From Elmis aenea (lineage: Eukaryota > Arthropoda > Insecta > Coleoptera > Elmidae), in the NCBI GenBank assembly GCA_947652605.1, contig OX393576.1, forward strand, positions 12,612,575-12,676,574: DNA of 64,000 nt, in the 5' to 3' direction. The position numbers were made by a program, and so were the translations under genes. This document shows, piece after piece, positions 1 through 55,283 of this stretch (positions are counted from its first letter, which is position 1; each line of letters opens with the position of its first letter). The notes beneath the pieces are model-generated. The model was not told the origin of the DNA. It ran no database searches and worked only from the letters and a program-made list of their open reading frames with translations.

Positions 1-441
1 CTACTTTTAATTATGTACAACTGTTTTTAATTGTTATTGTTTATTTTTATCAATCATAAATATTTATTTGTTTGCTCACTGTTAGGTTTTTCCCAGAAAT
101 ATTTTAACACAAATTAGATAGGCGAATGGTAATTTATTTGGGCAATGTTTAAGTTATTTATAAGTAACCATAATACTAAACAAAAGTGGCGAAGGAACAT
201 CTAACAATGTTTTTTGGTACTGGATAGTCAAAAATGTAGTTGATCCACATCAGTTTTCATTAATTTAATTATAATCATAGTTGTTGCATTTTTTTACGTA
301 ATGATTTAATAAAATATATAATATATTGGCGTATTACTTTACATGTGGCGTTTATTTTACTGTCATTAATTTTTTTAATGGAAGTAACAGTCTCTTGTTT
401 CATAGTACATTTTTATTTCAGATGCATTTACTCATTGAAAT

Positions 442-44546
<44,105 letters not shown>

Positions 44547-45231
44547 AAATTAATCGCAAATATTTTTAAAGATTTTTAAATTTGAGATTTTAATTAATTT
44601 CCGCACTGATATTTTTATGTAATTTTAAATTGTTCCGATTATCGTGAAAGATTATTTTGAAACTGCTGTAATGTGAATAAAAATAATGATTTAATTATAA
44701 TATTGTAGATAATTTTTGTTATGCAAATGCTAATAATGCATCTAATAGTTTGACTGTATTATACACAAACTTTATTTACGTTTCATAGGAACCCAATTTG
44801 TAAGTAATACGAGATATACAAATAATTGTTAAATGACTTAAGATAAAGAAATACTTGTACTGATAGTGCAATTTAGAGTGGTTAGTAAATTACAAATGAG
44901 TAAGATAATCCTAATTATTGCTTTGTAAAGTAAACTGGTCCACAAAAAATAATTAAGTAGATCAGAGTGTAAAATAACAAAGTTTGTATATTTGTATTGA
45001 TGTACGCAGTACTTTCATGTACCACTTTTTACAGTATTGTTTATATTATAATTTGTTATTACATTGTTTTATGAAGGTTTTAATTAAATTATTAATTCAT
45101 TTTAATGTTAATCATGTGATTTTATATTTTTATTGTTTTATTTGAAAGTTTTAATAATTGTAAATTATTTATATTATTTATATTTTAAAGGGTAGTGCAG
45201 GCAGTTAATTTACCTTTCATTGGACAATAAA
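44547..45231 (+). other. bchs: bchs 3' UTR with candidate polyadenylation signals
   Basis: AT-rich sequence follows the stop. AATAAA occurs at 44676-44681 (about 130 nt after the stop) and again at 45226-45231. Either could serve; the second is followed by a T-rich stretch. The choice cannot be made from sequence alone. Confidence 0.45.
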
Positions 45232-45878
45232 GGTTTGTTAATCACACTAAAAGTGGTTTTAATATAGTTACGTGTTACAATTGAATGAAAATGACTATAC
45301 AAGTTTAAACGAGGCATGCATTCTGTAAATGTTAGGGTAGTTATGTTCCTCACATGCTTATCTAACTTTTTTTTTTGTAGTAATGCACAATTTTAATGAC
45401 AGTTATTATTTTATATTTACCCGTTATATAAATATGTTTTAAACAATTCCAATATTGCAGGGAGGTCTTAACTGTCTAAACTAAAGTGAAGATTATTTAA
45501 ATATTAACAGTATTGTGTTATATTATATTATACGTAGATATTCGCTAATTTTTGTGATATATGATAGAATCGATGATTTATATTAACTTATAGATAATGT
45601 TGTCAAATAATGGTAGTTGATTCATAAAAAATAAATTTTAAAACAAACAGTTAAGATAAACCAAATATTATTCGTTTCATGGCATTCTCAATTTTACATG
45701 GTATTTTTATGAATTTTTTTTATTGTTTAGAGACCAAATGTCAATAAAAACTATGGTTTCCATTTAAAATAATGCAACTTTATCACTCATCTCAGTATGT
45801 AAGCAACATTAAAACAAATAATGTCGTTAATTTATTATTATATTCCTACATTTTCTTCCCTAATAACTTTTCAGTTTT
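45232..45878. other. Intergenic AT-rich stretch, nothing recognised
   Basis: Between the last bchs polyadenylation candidate and the repeat at 45879 I see only AT-rich sequence, no open frame with family similarity and no structured repeat. Confidence 0.5.
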
Positions 45879-45959
45879 CAGGGATGAAATAACGTATTAA
45901 ATCGTTGCGTTATTGTATTTATTATTTGTTTTCGGTACATAACGCTATCACAGCTTAAA

Positions 45960-46976
45960 CAGCTCGGGCACTCTGAGGTGGCACCTATGATCTAGTCGGT
46001 TTTGATCCACTAGTCGGGGCCGGACTTAAATATTTGTATATTATCGCAAATGAGCGATAACAGTGCCGTATTAAAAACTCTTTAATTTTTTTTTAAATAA
46101 CTTTGGAATAGACATAAATAAAACAAAGAAATGGGTAGTCGATTTTATATTTAGTTTAAAGGAATATCCTACCATCCTCATAGAGCACTACTATCAGGTT
46201 ATTAAATTAATTTTGAATTACGGATTAATCAGAAATAATGGGATTCGGATCTATCTGGATATTTCGGAAAGGATTTAAAAATAAAATTATGAGATATTAA
46301 TAATTAGATATTTATTACAGTATTAAATTGTAATAAAAGTTTACAAAAAAATTAATAATTTATAACAACATATAACAAAAAATATTACTGATTATGCCAA
46401 ATAATTAATTTGTTTTTGTTAATATTTTTAAAATAGCTATTTATTGTTTTCAAGTTGAAATAAATTCTTACTCTCAAGTATAACTTTTTAACAAAAAGGG
46501 TTGGAAAATATATACATGGATCAATAAAAGGTACCATTTCACATAATTTAAGTAGTTCGCTGCAAACATCACTATTTACTAGGCATTTTTCAAAATTATT
46601 TTGAAATATACATTCAATATTTAAAATTAATTTAACAAAAGCGTCATTTGGCATTTTCAAATTGCCAAACGGTGTGTTATCAGCATTCTCGTACGCTTTT
46701 AAAAAACAGTAAACAGAAGAATCGTCTGTGGTCTTTACTGTATCCAATACATATTTCACACGAGTGCACTTTCAGTGCTCTATTCACAAGACAATAAAAT
46801 TTTATTTAAAAAAACACAAAATAACACTATTCAAAATAAATTCACAGCAACGTCTGTTTAAAAGAGATTTCAAATGTCAAAACCGCCTCTGTATTGTTTT
46901 AATCTCAAAGGCGGGGCTAAGAACTGGCACGTGTGGATCGGCGCAAACTGTTCTCGCTAAGAGAGTGCCCGAGCTG
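45960..46976. mobile_element. Inverted-repeat element CAGCTCGGGCACTCT, contains a transposase-like fragment
   Basis: CAGCTCGGGCACTCT at 45960 is mirrored by AGAGTGCCCGAGCTG ending at 46976. The 8 bp on either side (AGCTTAAA, ATTGTTAT) do not match, so clean insertion is not shown. A minus-strand open frame (46385-46759) lies close to its right end. Confidence 0.55.
46385..46759 (-). pseudogene. Possible P-element/THAP9-like transposase C-terminal fragment
   Basis: 124-residue frame with FLKAYENADNTPFGNLKMPN, then LILNIECIFQNNFEKCL, LLKLCEM and KKLYLRVRIYFNLKTINSYF. The order (aliphatic helix, short disulfide-like Cys pair, then L-LRVRIYF-LK-IN near the end) recalls the C-terminus of P-superfamily transposases. 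I recognise this only by pattern. It starts with ATG but the upstream part of a transposase is lacking, so it is at best a fragment. Confidence 0.4.
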
Positions 46977-47399
46977 ATTGTTATCTTAAGCTGTAACGTT
47001 ATAGGTAACTTTAAAAAAATGAATTGTTTTGTTATATAACATTACATCAATTATGATATATAACGTTATAAAAATAATTTTTATTTGTAACTCTGAAATT
47101 ATTTTTGGGATCTGTAAAATGTTAATTAAAAAAATAGTACAAAATTACGTTAGATATTTTATTTTCATTTTCATTTTTAAAGTACAAACAAAATATATCT
47201 TGCTCTAAAAATAAAAAGAACGCTATATTAAAATTTAATTTGTAGAGAATAACGGTACAAATACAAAATAACTTTTAAAAACTTTATTGGTTATTATAAG
47301 GTTACATAATGTTATGAAAGTATCGTTACGTTATTGTATTATAGTTGAATTGTTATTATAATGTTATCGGGTGTTGTTACGTTACGTTTTTCATCCCTA

Positions 47400-48740
47400 T
47401 AACTTTTTTAATTAAGAATTGAAACTGAGATATGTTACATTTAAAATATTGACCCAATTTTTAATTTTCAACTATATCTAGTATGCTAAAAAGATGTTTA
47501 AAAACAAAAAGCATTACGCGGATGTTGACGTGAATGTAAAATTAATAAAAAATATCAATGAAATAGTTTTTCACATTATGAAGATATAATTCCAAAAATT
47601 ATTTAATATTTTTTAAACAGCGTAGCATAATTTTAAGCCTTTGTATATCATAGGAGTTAAAGATCAAACTTTCTTAAAAAAATACAAAATTTTACAAGGC
47701 ATCCTACTTAATATCTATTGTAACAATCATAACTTTAAATAAAAGTTTAAAAATTGTCCGTCTTTGTAAATGAGTCACTAGACTATTCACAGATAACTTT
47801 CTTTAAAAGTAAGTAATTTTATACACTAACTCAATAATATATTTTTTACATTTGAAAACATAAAATTGAATAAACAATGTCTTGGAAGATAAATAGACGA
47901 GTAAAAACTAAATTTTTATGCAAAAGTAAAAATAATATTCTCTAAAATTATTTATTATTTTTCTACCATTTACTTCTGCTCTGAAGTTAACCAAAGAATT
48001 TTATTGGAAACTTAAAGCCCGAAGTATGAATGCCAAACCCGTCAAAATGACAGTGTTGGCAATCCTATAAGTTGTTCTAAAAATTATACAACTTTTGTCC
48101 CATTTAACCGACCTTGTATCTTTTATAGAAGTTGCCAATGTGAGCCTACTGTATAGCCAGTATAATGTTGATCATTTTTGTCTCTTTTATTAGTAGTGTT
48201 AATGCATAAATTTTGGGATATACTGCACATGAAAGATTGTTCTAAAAAACCCTCTTGTCGGTCTTTGGTAAACTTCACTGGTTTTTGTTTTTTTTTGAAA
48301 CTACACTTAACACCAGTTTAAAATGTGTTTTAATTTTATTTCGTGAACATTCTGTAGCTCTATAATGTGTTTTTATTGTCAGTTATTTTTACAAAATACT
48401 ACCATTATTTGATAGTTCAAATTTTTATGAACTTATTTATCAAGTTAATTAATGTTTATACTCAAAACCAAATTGTACACTGCTTATTTTTGTATGAAAA
48501 TGAGCTGTAAAGGCCGAGAATGATTGCAGTGGAACTCAGTAGACAATATATTAGCACTATTGTGCAGTAAAGAATATTTACGTATATTTTATAAATGTAT
48601 GTGATACTATAGATTTAGTGTTAGCTGAATTGTAAATAATGTCCCCGGTTTATTATTTCCAAAATGTACGATATAGTAATTAACCAAATTAATTGTTGTT
48701 TTCTTTTACTGTTGCCCTCTTAAAAGATTTTTCAATGTCG
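47400..48740. other. Intergenic AT-rich stretch with one decayed TACAGGG-class arm
   Basis: Mostly featureless AT-rich DNA. At about 48080-48170, ACTTTTGTCCCATTTAACCG, then ACCTTGTATC and GCCAATGTGAGCC resemble a decayed right arm of the palindromic elements. No gene seen. Confidence 0.45.
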
Positions 48741-49070
48741 TCAAGTACTGTAAAGTGAATTACAGGATAACAAAATAAAACTCGGTCTTCTATAATATGG
48801 CCATCTTTTACAAGGAATTTTTGATTTCCTGTGATATAAGTAATATTTGAAATGAGAGACACCTAATTCAAGCGAAATTTGCCTTAGTCTGTAAGATGGG
48901 TTGATATTGACGATTCCCAAAACACGTTTTTTTACAATAGTGCCATATTCTACTAGTATTTGACGATTTTCTGTGATATAATTATTATTTGAACAATATC
49001 GTTTTTGTAAAATTAAAAATAATAGTGATTTCACACAAATATATTGTTTTTTATATGCATAAATAGCCAT
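48741..49070 (-). pseudogene. Tc1/mariner-like transposase HTH fragment
   Basis: Minus-strand frame with NRQILVEYGTIVKKRVLGIV, then NINPSYRLRQISLELGVSHF and HRKSKIPCKRWPYYRRP. The V--I--NP--RLRQIS-ELGVS core is the second helix-turn-helix of insect transposases related to DUF4817 elements. The rest of the transposase is not present and the frame starts in noncoding-looking sequence. Confidence 0.6.
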
Positions 49071-49683
49071 AATAACAGTCAGACCAAAAAAATTTTAAGT
49101 AACACAATTTACATAGTCAAATCTACTGACATAATTAAATGTAATAAAAAGTGATTAATTGGCTAAAACTACTATTTTACATCATGTGCATTACGCCAAA
49201 GTTTAAAGTACCGCTATGTTTTCGGTATATTTTTAAAATGTAAACATACGCAATCAAATAGTATTATTTTAATTTTGAAAATACCGTGTATTTTGTAATG
49301 CTAAACTTCTGTCAATTTGGATTTTGCATTTATTGAACGTTTATTTGAGTTGAATGGACATGTATTGTTTAATTTTACCCTAAACGCTGTTATTAAGGTT
49401 GAAATTGAACTTTTAATAAATAATATGAGGTCATATGTTTCGATTGAGGTACTGTCATTCGCTACATCAAATGTACGGCATAGAATTATTAGGTAAAAGG
49501 AGATAGATTTATTATCTGATGTGTAATCTTTTCCGTAATTTTGACGTTTAATTTTTAAAGTCGACGTATTTGTAATGCTTTATCCTTGTTTAACACATTA
49601 CTTAAAAACGTTGCTCCCATTGTACATATATAATTTGTTTCATAACGATCATTTCAAAACAGAGAAAGATTTTGGTAGATATA

Positions 49684-50425
49684 CAGTGACCAAAAGTAAT
49701 GGAATATGCTATATATCTCAATAAATATCCACTTTAGGGAAAAATATTTTGAATAAAAGTTGTTTGGTACTTAGTTTTCCACCATAAGACAAAATTTAAA
49801 TATTTGTTTTTCGAATAACAAAAGCGTAATGAAAAACAATGTAATTTTTTTAAATGGCAAGGTACCCCTATATTATACTCATTTGATAGAGAATTTTTTT
49901 CCTTTCAATAATGTGGTCACCTCAAAAATTAAGTTTATGCTAAGAGGGCGGGGAATATCGAAAATTTAAAAGATCATATTAGAGAAATTACACCTGAAAT
50001 GGTTGGGAATGTTATAAACGGGTTTTAAAACCGAGTTTATCATTGCCAAGCTATAAATGGTTTACAGTTTGAACACTAATTGTAGATTTCGTCAAAAAAA
50101 TTTAGTTCTTATGATGTTATTGTTAGAAATAAATACTAATCAATTAAAATAATTTTTGCGTTTTTCTCAAAAAGTTGCTTAAGTAAGGGTACTAAAGTTA
50201 TGCATCATTGAAGAGAAAAAAATTCTCTATCAAATGAGTATAATATAGGGGTACCTTGTCATTTAAAAAGATTCAATTGTTTTTCATTGCGCTTTTGTTA
50301 TTCGAAAAAAAAATTTGTCTTATGGTGGAAAACTAAGTAGCAAACAACTTTTATTCAAAACATTTTTCCTTAAAGTTGATATTTACTGAGATATATAGCA
50401 TATTCCATTCGTTTTGGACACACTG
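49684..50425. mobile_element. Tc1/mariner-type palindromic element, CAGTGACCAAAAGTAATGG ends
   Basis: CAGTGACCAAAAGTAATGGA at left and the mirror TCCATTCGTTTTGGACACACTG (one gap, shortened here) at right; TA at 49682-49683 and 50426-50427. Arms pair for about 230 bp (ATATCTCAATAAATATCCAC and inverse). The type of terminus differs from the CAGGGTG families. Middle contains GGTTTTAAAACC-like sequence. Confidence 0.75.
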
Positions 50426-50473
50426 TATGGTTTTTGGGTTATTTAAATATGGCATTTAAATTAACTGTGAAGT

Positions 50474-50507
50474 AGCGAAGTGGATTATGAATGAAGTTGG
50501 CTATGAA
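50474..50507. repeat. Partial copy of the 22002-22591 repeat terminus
   Basis: GAAGTAGCGAAGTGGATTAT followed by GAATGAAGTTGGC matches the right arm of the inverted-repeat element in bchs intron 17. The other arm is absent here. Confidence 0.55.
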
Positions 50508-50671
50508 AAATGTAATTACAGTGCAATGAGCAATTACAAAAATGTTGCTTATCTTCGTAAAGTAACATTGGGGCTCACACACATTATAAATTTTTTTGTC
50601 TGAATACATACCTAAATTTATGCAACACCTTTGCCTTTTAAACTCTACTTTACCAAACTAATAAACTAATA

Positions 50672-51158
50672 CAGTGCAACCTCCATAATCCGAACAATTA
50701 AATGCAAAGGGTCAATTCGCATTAGTGAATTGTTCGGATTATTGGATTTATAAAAAAATATATAATTTACAACCCTACAACATTTTCTGTATGCTATTAC
50801 ACAAATACAGTCGATTTTCCGACACCATATTTTAATGAAATACTGAAAAAACGTTTTCCAGATTTAATTTCATTTATTATATCAACTTTTTCTTGCAAAT
50901 TTAAAGTTTTATGTTGTCTTTTCGACATTTTTTGCACTTATTATTATACTTTTTACGTCGAGCTACTACTACACCGTTGCCCTCTAAAAGTTGTAATAAG
51001 AGAATCAAAGTAGATGCTCATAAATGCTACATTTATGCAGAAAAATACTTGCATAGTTCGGATTAGCGAGGTGCGTTCGGACTATGACTTTAGAATGTCA
51101 AAGGTCGGATTAGTGGATATTCGGATTAAAGTGTGTTCGGATTATAGAGGTTGCACTG
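50672..51158. mobile_element. pogo/Tigger-like element, ~490 bp
   Basis: Ends CAGTGCAACCTCCATAATCC and GGATTATAGAGGTTGCACTG with TA at 50670-50671 and 51159-51160, the classic pogo/Tigger terminus. CCGAAC/GTTCGGAT motifs are repeated several times inside the right end. It contains a transposase N-terminal fragment on the minus strand (next entry). Lies just downstream of CHORDC1. Confidence 0.85.
50800..50928 (-). pseudogene. pogo/Tigger transposase N-terminal HTH fragment (CENP-B N-like)
   Basis: From an ATG at 50928-50926 the minus strand reads MSKRQHKTLNLQEKVDIINE, then IKSGKRFFSISLKYGVGKST and stops after six more codons. EKVDIINEI-SGK...KYGVGKSTV is the signature of the psq/CENP-B N-terminal helix-turn-helix in pogo transposases. 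The DDE part is deleted. Confidence 0.82.
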
Positions 51159-51227
51159 TATTAGGAAAAGTGAATAATGCGTTATCGTTACACTTCATGA
51201 ATTAAACACAAACATCAACTGTATAGT

Positions 51228-51233
51228 TTTATT
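51228..51233 (-). promoter_or_regulatory. Candidate CHORDC1 polyadenylation signal
   Basis: TTTATT on the + strand, i.e. AATAAA on the gene strand, about 105 nt after the stop codon. It lies between the gene and the pogo-like element, so the 3' UTR probably ends before that element. Confidence 0.5.
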
Positions 51234-51338
51234 CGGTAGATAATTACACTGAATCCGAATAAAAAATATTTTATAAAAACAGGCTTCTCTTAAAAATTTT
51301 ATCTAAAAGTAATTTTATACATTAATTTACACGAATTT

Positions 51339-53317
51339 TTACAAATCACTTAAGTCAACTGCATCGATAGGTGCTATAAGATTTTCCACCTTAGGTTCTT
51401 CCTTTTTCTTGGGTTCATCTCGTACAACTTTGGGGATGTTCAGTTTAGTCCAATGACCAGGTTCAGCTTTTTTCAGTTTGATTTCCACTTTGGTAGCAAA
51501 CATGGAGACGTGACATACATCAACATCGACAATCTAGAAAAACTCGCAACTTAAGTATGTACACTTAATGCATGTTTTTCAAAGACTCACCCCTGCCAGT
51601 TCAACATCCAATAAAAACGTTGCATTGGACTGTTCTGGAAATACTAGATTCGTGTATAATCTTATGGGGTTTAATTTGATGACGCTAGATTGCGGGCAAT
51701 ATCGTTTCGCATACACTGACACTACTACGTGTGTACCAGTTTGGTGCCAGTCCCAACGACACTGCACTACAGCAGGGTCGGGCTCCTAAAAACTTGGTCA
51801 GCTTACTAACACTTTAAGAAACAAATTAAAATTATGATTAAAAACGGTGACAAATTGGCAAAAATGCAGAGAAATAAATTGTGCAATCAATTTTCATAGC
51901 GGATCTAAAAAAGCCCTACAATAATTTTTTAAAATGCTGTTTTAACAAAATAGGTTAAGAGCAATAGTTAGAAATAAACTGGTGTGGCCATCAAATGAAT
52001 TTCGCCATAAATATATTGTGTGAATCTTATGACCATCCTTTGCATAAAGTTGCCATTTTGCCAGGTACAAAGGTAACAAATTATTAAGTTTACGATATTT
52101 TCTTGCATTATTCATACATAAAATGTGTAGGATATCAAAATGTAGACTATATGCAGTAATCGTTTGTAATAGCATTCTCTGTTAAAAATATATCGATTTT
52201 TGGATTTCATCTCACCTCTTTTATCCATACATGTTCTCCTTTTCCACAACCAACTTGATTTAAAAAAGCGCTAAAATCCGTAGTTCTCTTTTGACAACAC
52301 GACCAATACTTCATACCTTCATGGAAAATGGGACAGCCAGGATGATAAACACAAGAATTGTTTGTGCTTGAACCATCATATGCCGTATTGCAACCTCCGT
52401 TTTTACACAAAGTGCCAAGTGCTACTTCCGAAGATTTGTTTTCGTTACTTGTATTTTCAATAACGGCAGTGAAATTACTTTGTTTAACAGAAGCGGCAAT
52501 TTCTGGAGTCATTGTTTGCTAAAAAAACAATTGGTGATATTGGAGGATGGCACAAATATAAATTTTGTCTTCGGTGTTAAAAAATTATATATGTATACAG
52601 GATGTTACAAGGCATACTCCGACGGTACTAGGACCGTGGTGTGTAAGTAGTGGTTCTTGGACTATTTGTGGGACACTTTTGCAAAACAATATTAACAAAT
52701 AGTAGTGTAAACATGTTATTATTAGAAATTAGTAACGTCTTGTAATAGAACATTTTATGTTAAGATTTTAGCAATAAATTAAATTGATAAAACACCAAAA
52801 CCATGAACAATAAAATTCATACCATGGGAGTGCTAAATGGTGGTCTTTCTTTAACAGATGGTATAAGGGGCTTAACTTCTATAACTTCCGTGTCAGGTAT
52901 TTCTTGTTTAACAGGTTTAATCGGTTCCGGAGGTTTTTCATTACAATGCTTTGATGTAGTACAACCTTTGATATTTAAGAACTCGGTAAAATCAGTACAT
53001 TTCTTGTTACAGCATGACCATCCCTTATAAGCATCATGAAAGAATGGTTCACCAGGATGATGTTGGCACATATCTAAGGAATGTTTAAATTACTAATAGT
53101 GAATTACAGTGGAAAGTATTTCAGTTCAAAAACAATATAAAGGCATTAAAAGTGCATTATGTTCAATAAAATATTTATCAGAAAGGGAATTTAGCAATGC
53201 AATTTCACATAAGAATTTTCTAGAACATAACCTCTTACCTTCGGTATTTTTGCTTGGATCGTATTTCTGCCCACATCCTCTGTTATAACATTGTAATAAC
53301 CCTGTTTCATTTGCCAT
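51339..53317 (-). CDS. CHORDC1: CHORD and CS domain protein (CHORDC1/morgana, Hsp90 co-chaperone)
   Basis: Complete gene, five exons read from high to low coordinate: 53239-53317, 52823-53073, 52216-52518, 51591-51785, 51339-51533. Sum 1,023 nt, 340 residues (human CHORDC1 is 332). CHORD I (residues ~9-70) has CYNRGCGQKYDP, HHPGEPFFHDAYKGWSCC, TDFTEFL; it is split by intron 1. CHORD II (~145-208) has CKNGGC, VYHPGCPIFHEGMKYWSCCQ and TTDFSAFL. The CS/p23 domain begins CRWDWHQTG and ends in the AEPGHWTKL motif. CHORD modules bind zinc; the family binds Hsp90 and restrains Rho-kinase/centrosome duplication (family knowledge). A charged KKKEEPK tail precedes the stop. The initiating ATG (53317-53315) is followed directly by the conserved ANETGLLQCYN start. 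It is convergent with bchs. Confidence 0.97.
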
Positions 53318-55230
53318 TTTAATGAAAATATATTTATGTGTTACTGAACACTAAATGGTAAGTTTACTACTGTTTATTACACCTTTTTTCGCCACAACAC
53401 GTTAACTTGGGGTATATTATTTGGTTGACACGATGTACTGACATTTGACATCCACTGCGTTCAAAGTATCTTTCAGGTTGTGAAATAGGAAAAAAAAATC
53501 GAGCCTATAGTTTATTCCGATCATCTTAAAACACAAGCTAAAAATCATTTAAAATTTAATAACTTGCTGCTAGTTTTAAAATCTCTTTTAAATTTGAATG
53601 TCGATCTGACTTGTCAAAGTTTGACGTATGTAAAATTTTGACAAAATAATTATTTTGCTAAATATAAATAGTAATAGTAAAAACGTACGAAATTGCGAGA
53701 TTTATAGACTGCAAATAACACATGTAGGATTAATGCGATACCAGAAAATATTTATAGGAGAATATAATGTAATAAAAACATAATGTAGCTTTAATGCAAA
53801 AGTCATTACATTTTTGATTTAGATTATCATACAGAAATATAATTGATTTTCGTATCGGCTTAAAAATTTTGGCGCTAAAACTGGTTTTAAAAAATTACAG
53901 AATAACTCTGTAGGAATGGTAAACCTGCGGCCGTATTAGGCCTTTTTTGCGTTTATAAATGCAAAAAAATAAACATTAAAATTCTTGTTGAAGGCAATAA
54001 ACACGGGTTATGGATTATTCAGAAGTGGTGTCAACGTAAGCGTTAATATAAAACATAAAAGCATGGTTTTTGCAATTAATAATTTTGGCAACATTTATTG
54101 TATGTACATAGAGTTTCCGTTTTTAAGGAATTCGTCAAGTGACATTCGGCCTGCCATTGCTAAAAGTTTAATCCCCACTCCTGAAACAGATTAAACATCA
54201 ATCTATCTTTTTTCGTGGAAGAAATGTTTGTTTTAAAAACTACATTTTGTGTAGCTTGATTAAGCAAAATTTTGAGCTGAATTAAGAAAGCCAGGTTGTT
54301 CGGGTATAAATTATTCATTTATGTGTTGAATTGTAGTGCGCGAGTGTCGGGAATAATAATATTATGTGATTGCTGTAGTGATTTCAATTTTTTTCTGTGT
54401 GCAGTAGACTCGTGTTGTGAATTTGTTTTTAAATGTGAACTTTAACGAGATAAAATGTGAAAAAATCTATTTGGTTTTGCTTCTATTTAAGCAGAGTGAA
54501 GGTTTTCGCAAAGGAGCACCATTGCATTGGTATGTAATAATATACAAACAAAAAAATTTACAAATGGCGTTGATTGGTAAAACAAGATATATACCAGGTG
54601 TTAACAAAATTAGGCTTTCTATTTTCTTTAGTTTTTATTAAACAAATCACAAATTTGAGACATGTAATATGAGCATAAAATCCGATTAGGTGAATATATG
54701 CATACTTTTACATAATTTTCGGTTTCGCCGGAAATGACCTAAGTTTATTATACAGGGTGTCCACTTGCCAACAAACAGCCAATTATCATAGTGGATTAGG
54801 TTTTTAGGTATTTTGACAGTATTTCTATAAATGCTGCATACATGTTAATAAAATAACAAATATTGCAACTAGTAAATTTTTGGGCATATTTTTTTTTGAA
54901 TCGTACTTGTCGTGACCCGTGGCCTACCAAAACTGAAGTGTATTATGTAAACAAGTGTCTAAAACAACGTTTTTATGATTTTTGAACCTGAAAGTGATAG
55001 TAAATTTTGGAATGTTTTATATTAAGCTTGTTCAATGTTTGTAAAATCCTACAAAAAAGCCAGCCATTTTGTTACAATTACCTACCTATATCAAACTACC
55101 TATTCGCAATTCCAATCAAGGGGCAACTTGACATTCAAAAAAATGTATTTAAAATTTAAAAGCGGGGGTTAAAAGTGGGGGTTTTACAAGTACAATAATG
55201 AAATAAAAATGCAGTAAAATAAAATTGAAG
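53318..55230. other. Intergenic region: CHORDC1 promoter side and mal 3' side
   Basis: About 1.9 kb between the CHORDC1 start codon and the mal 3' end. No coding similarity is seen. At 54752 a TA-CAGGGTGTCCACTTGCC left terminus occurs with no partner, so it is a solo end of a palindromic-class element. A minimal promoter for CHORDC1 must lie in the right part next to 53317, but I cannot point to a TATA box. Confidence 0.45.
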
Positions 55231-55236
55231 TTTATT
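55231..55236 (-). promoter_or_regulatory. Candidate mal polyadenylation signal
   Basis: TTTATT on the + strand (AATAAA on the gene strand) about 48 nt past the stop codon at 55284-55286. Another TTTTATT-like run follows downstream. Confidence 0.5.
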
Positions 55237-55283
55237 GTAAAATTTGTGTAGCTATGTTGTAAAATATCATTTAGGTAGGTACA

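Larger units (their letters stand above)
45879..47399. mobile_element. Inverted-repeat element with TAACGTTA-like subterminal repeats
   Basis: CAGGGATGAAA at 45879 and TTTCATCCCTA ending at 47399 are inverted. Both subterminal zones carry many short motifs such as TAACGTTAT, AACGTATTA and GTTACGTTA, as seen in hAT transposase-binding regions. A second inverted pair lies inside at 45960 and 46976. An 8-bp target duplication could not be confirmed; ATAACTTTT occurs on both sides but is offset by about 9 bp at the left. Confidence 0.5.

Noticed and set aside
44547..51338. Searched for tRNA, snRNA or miRNA-like genes in the intergenic region
   Set aside because: No tRNA B-box-like GGTTCRAATCC or cloverleaf was seen, and hairpins present are explained by transposons.
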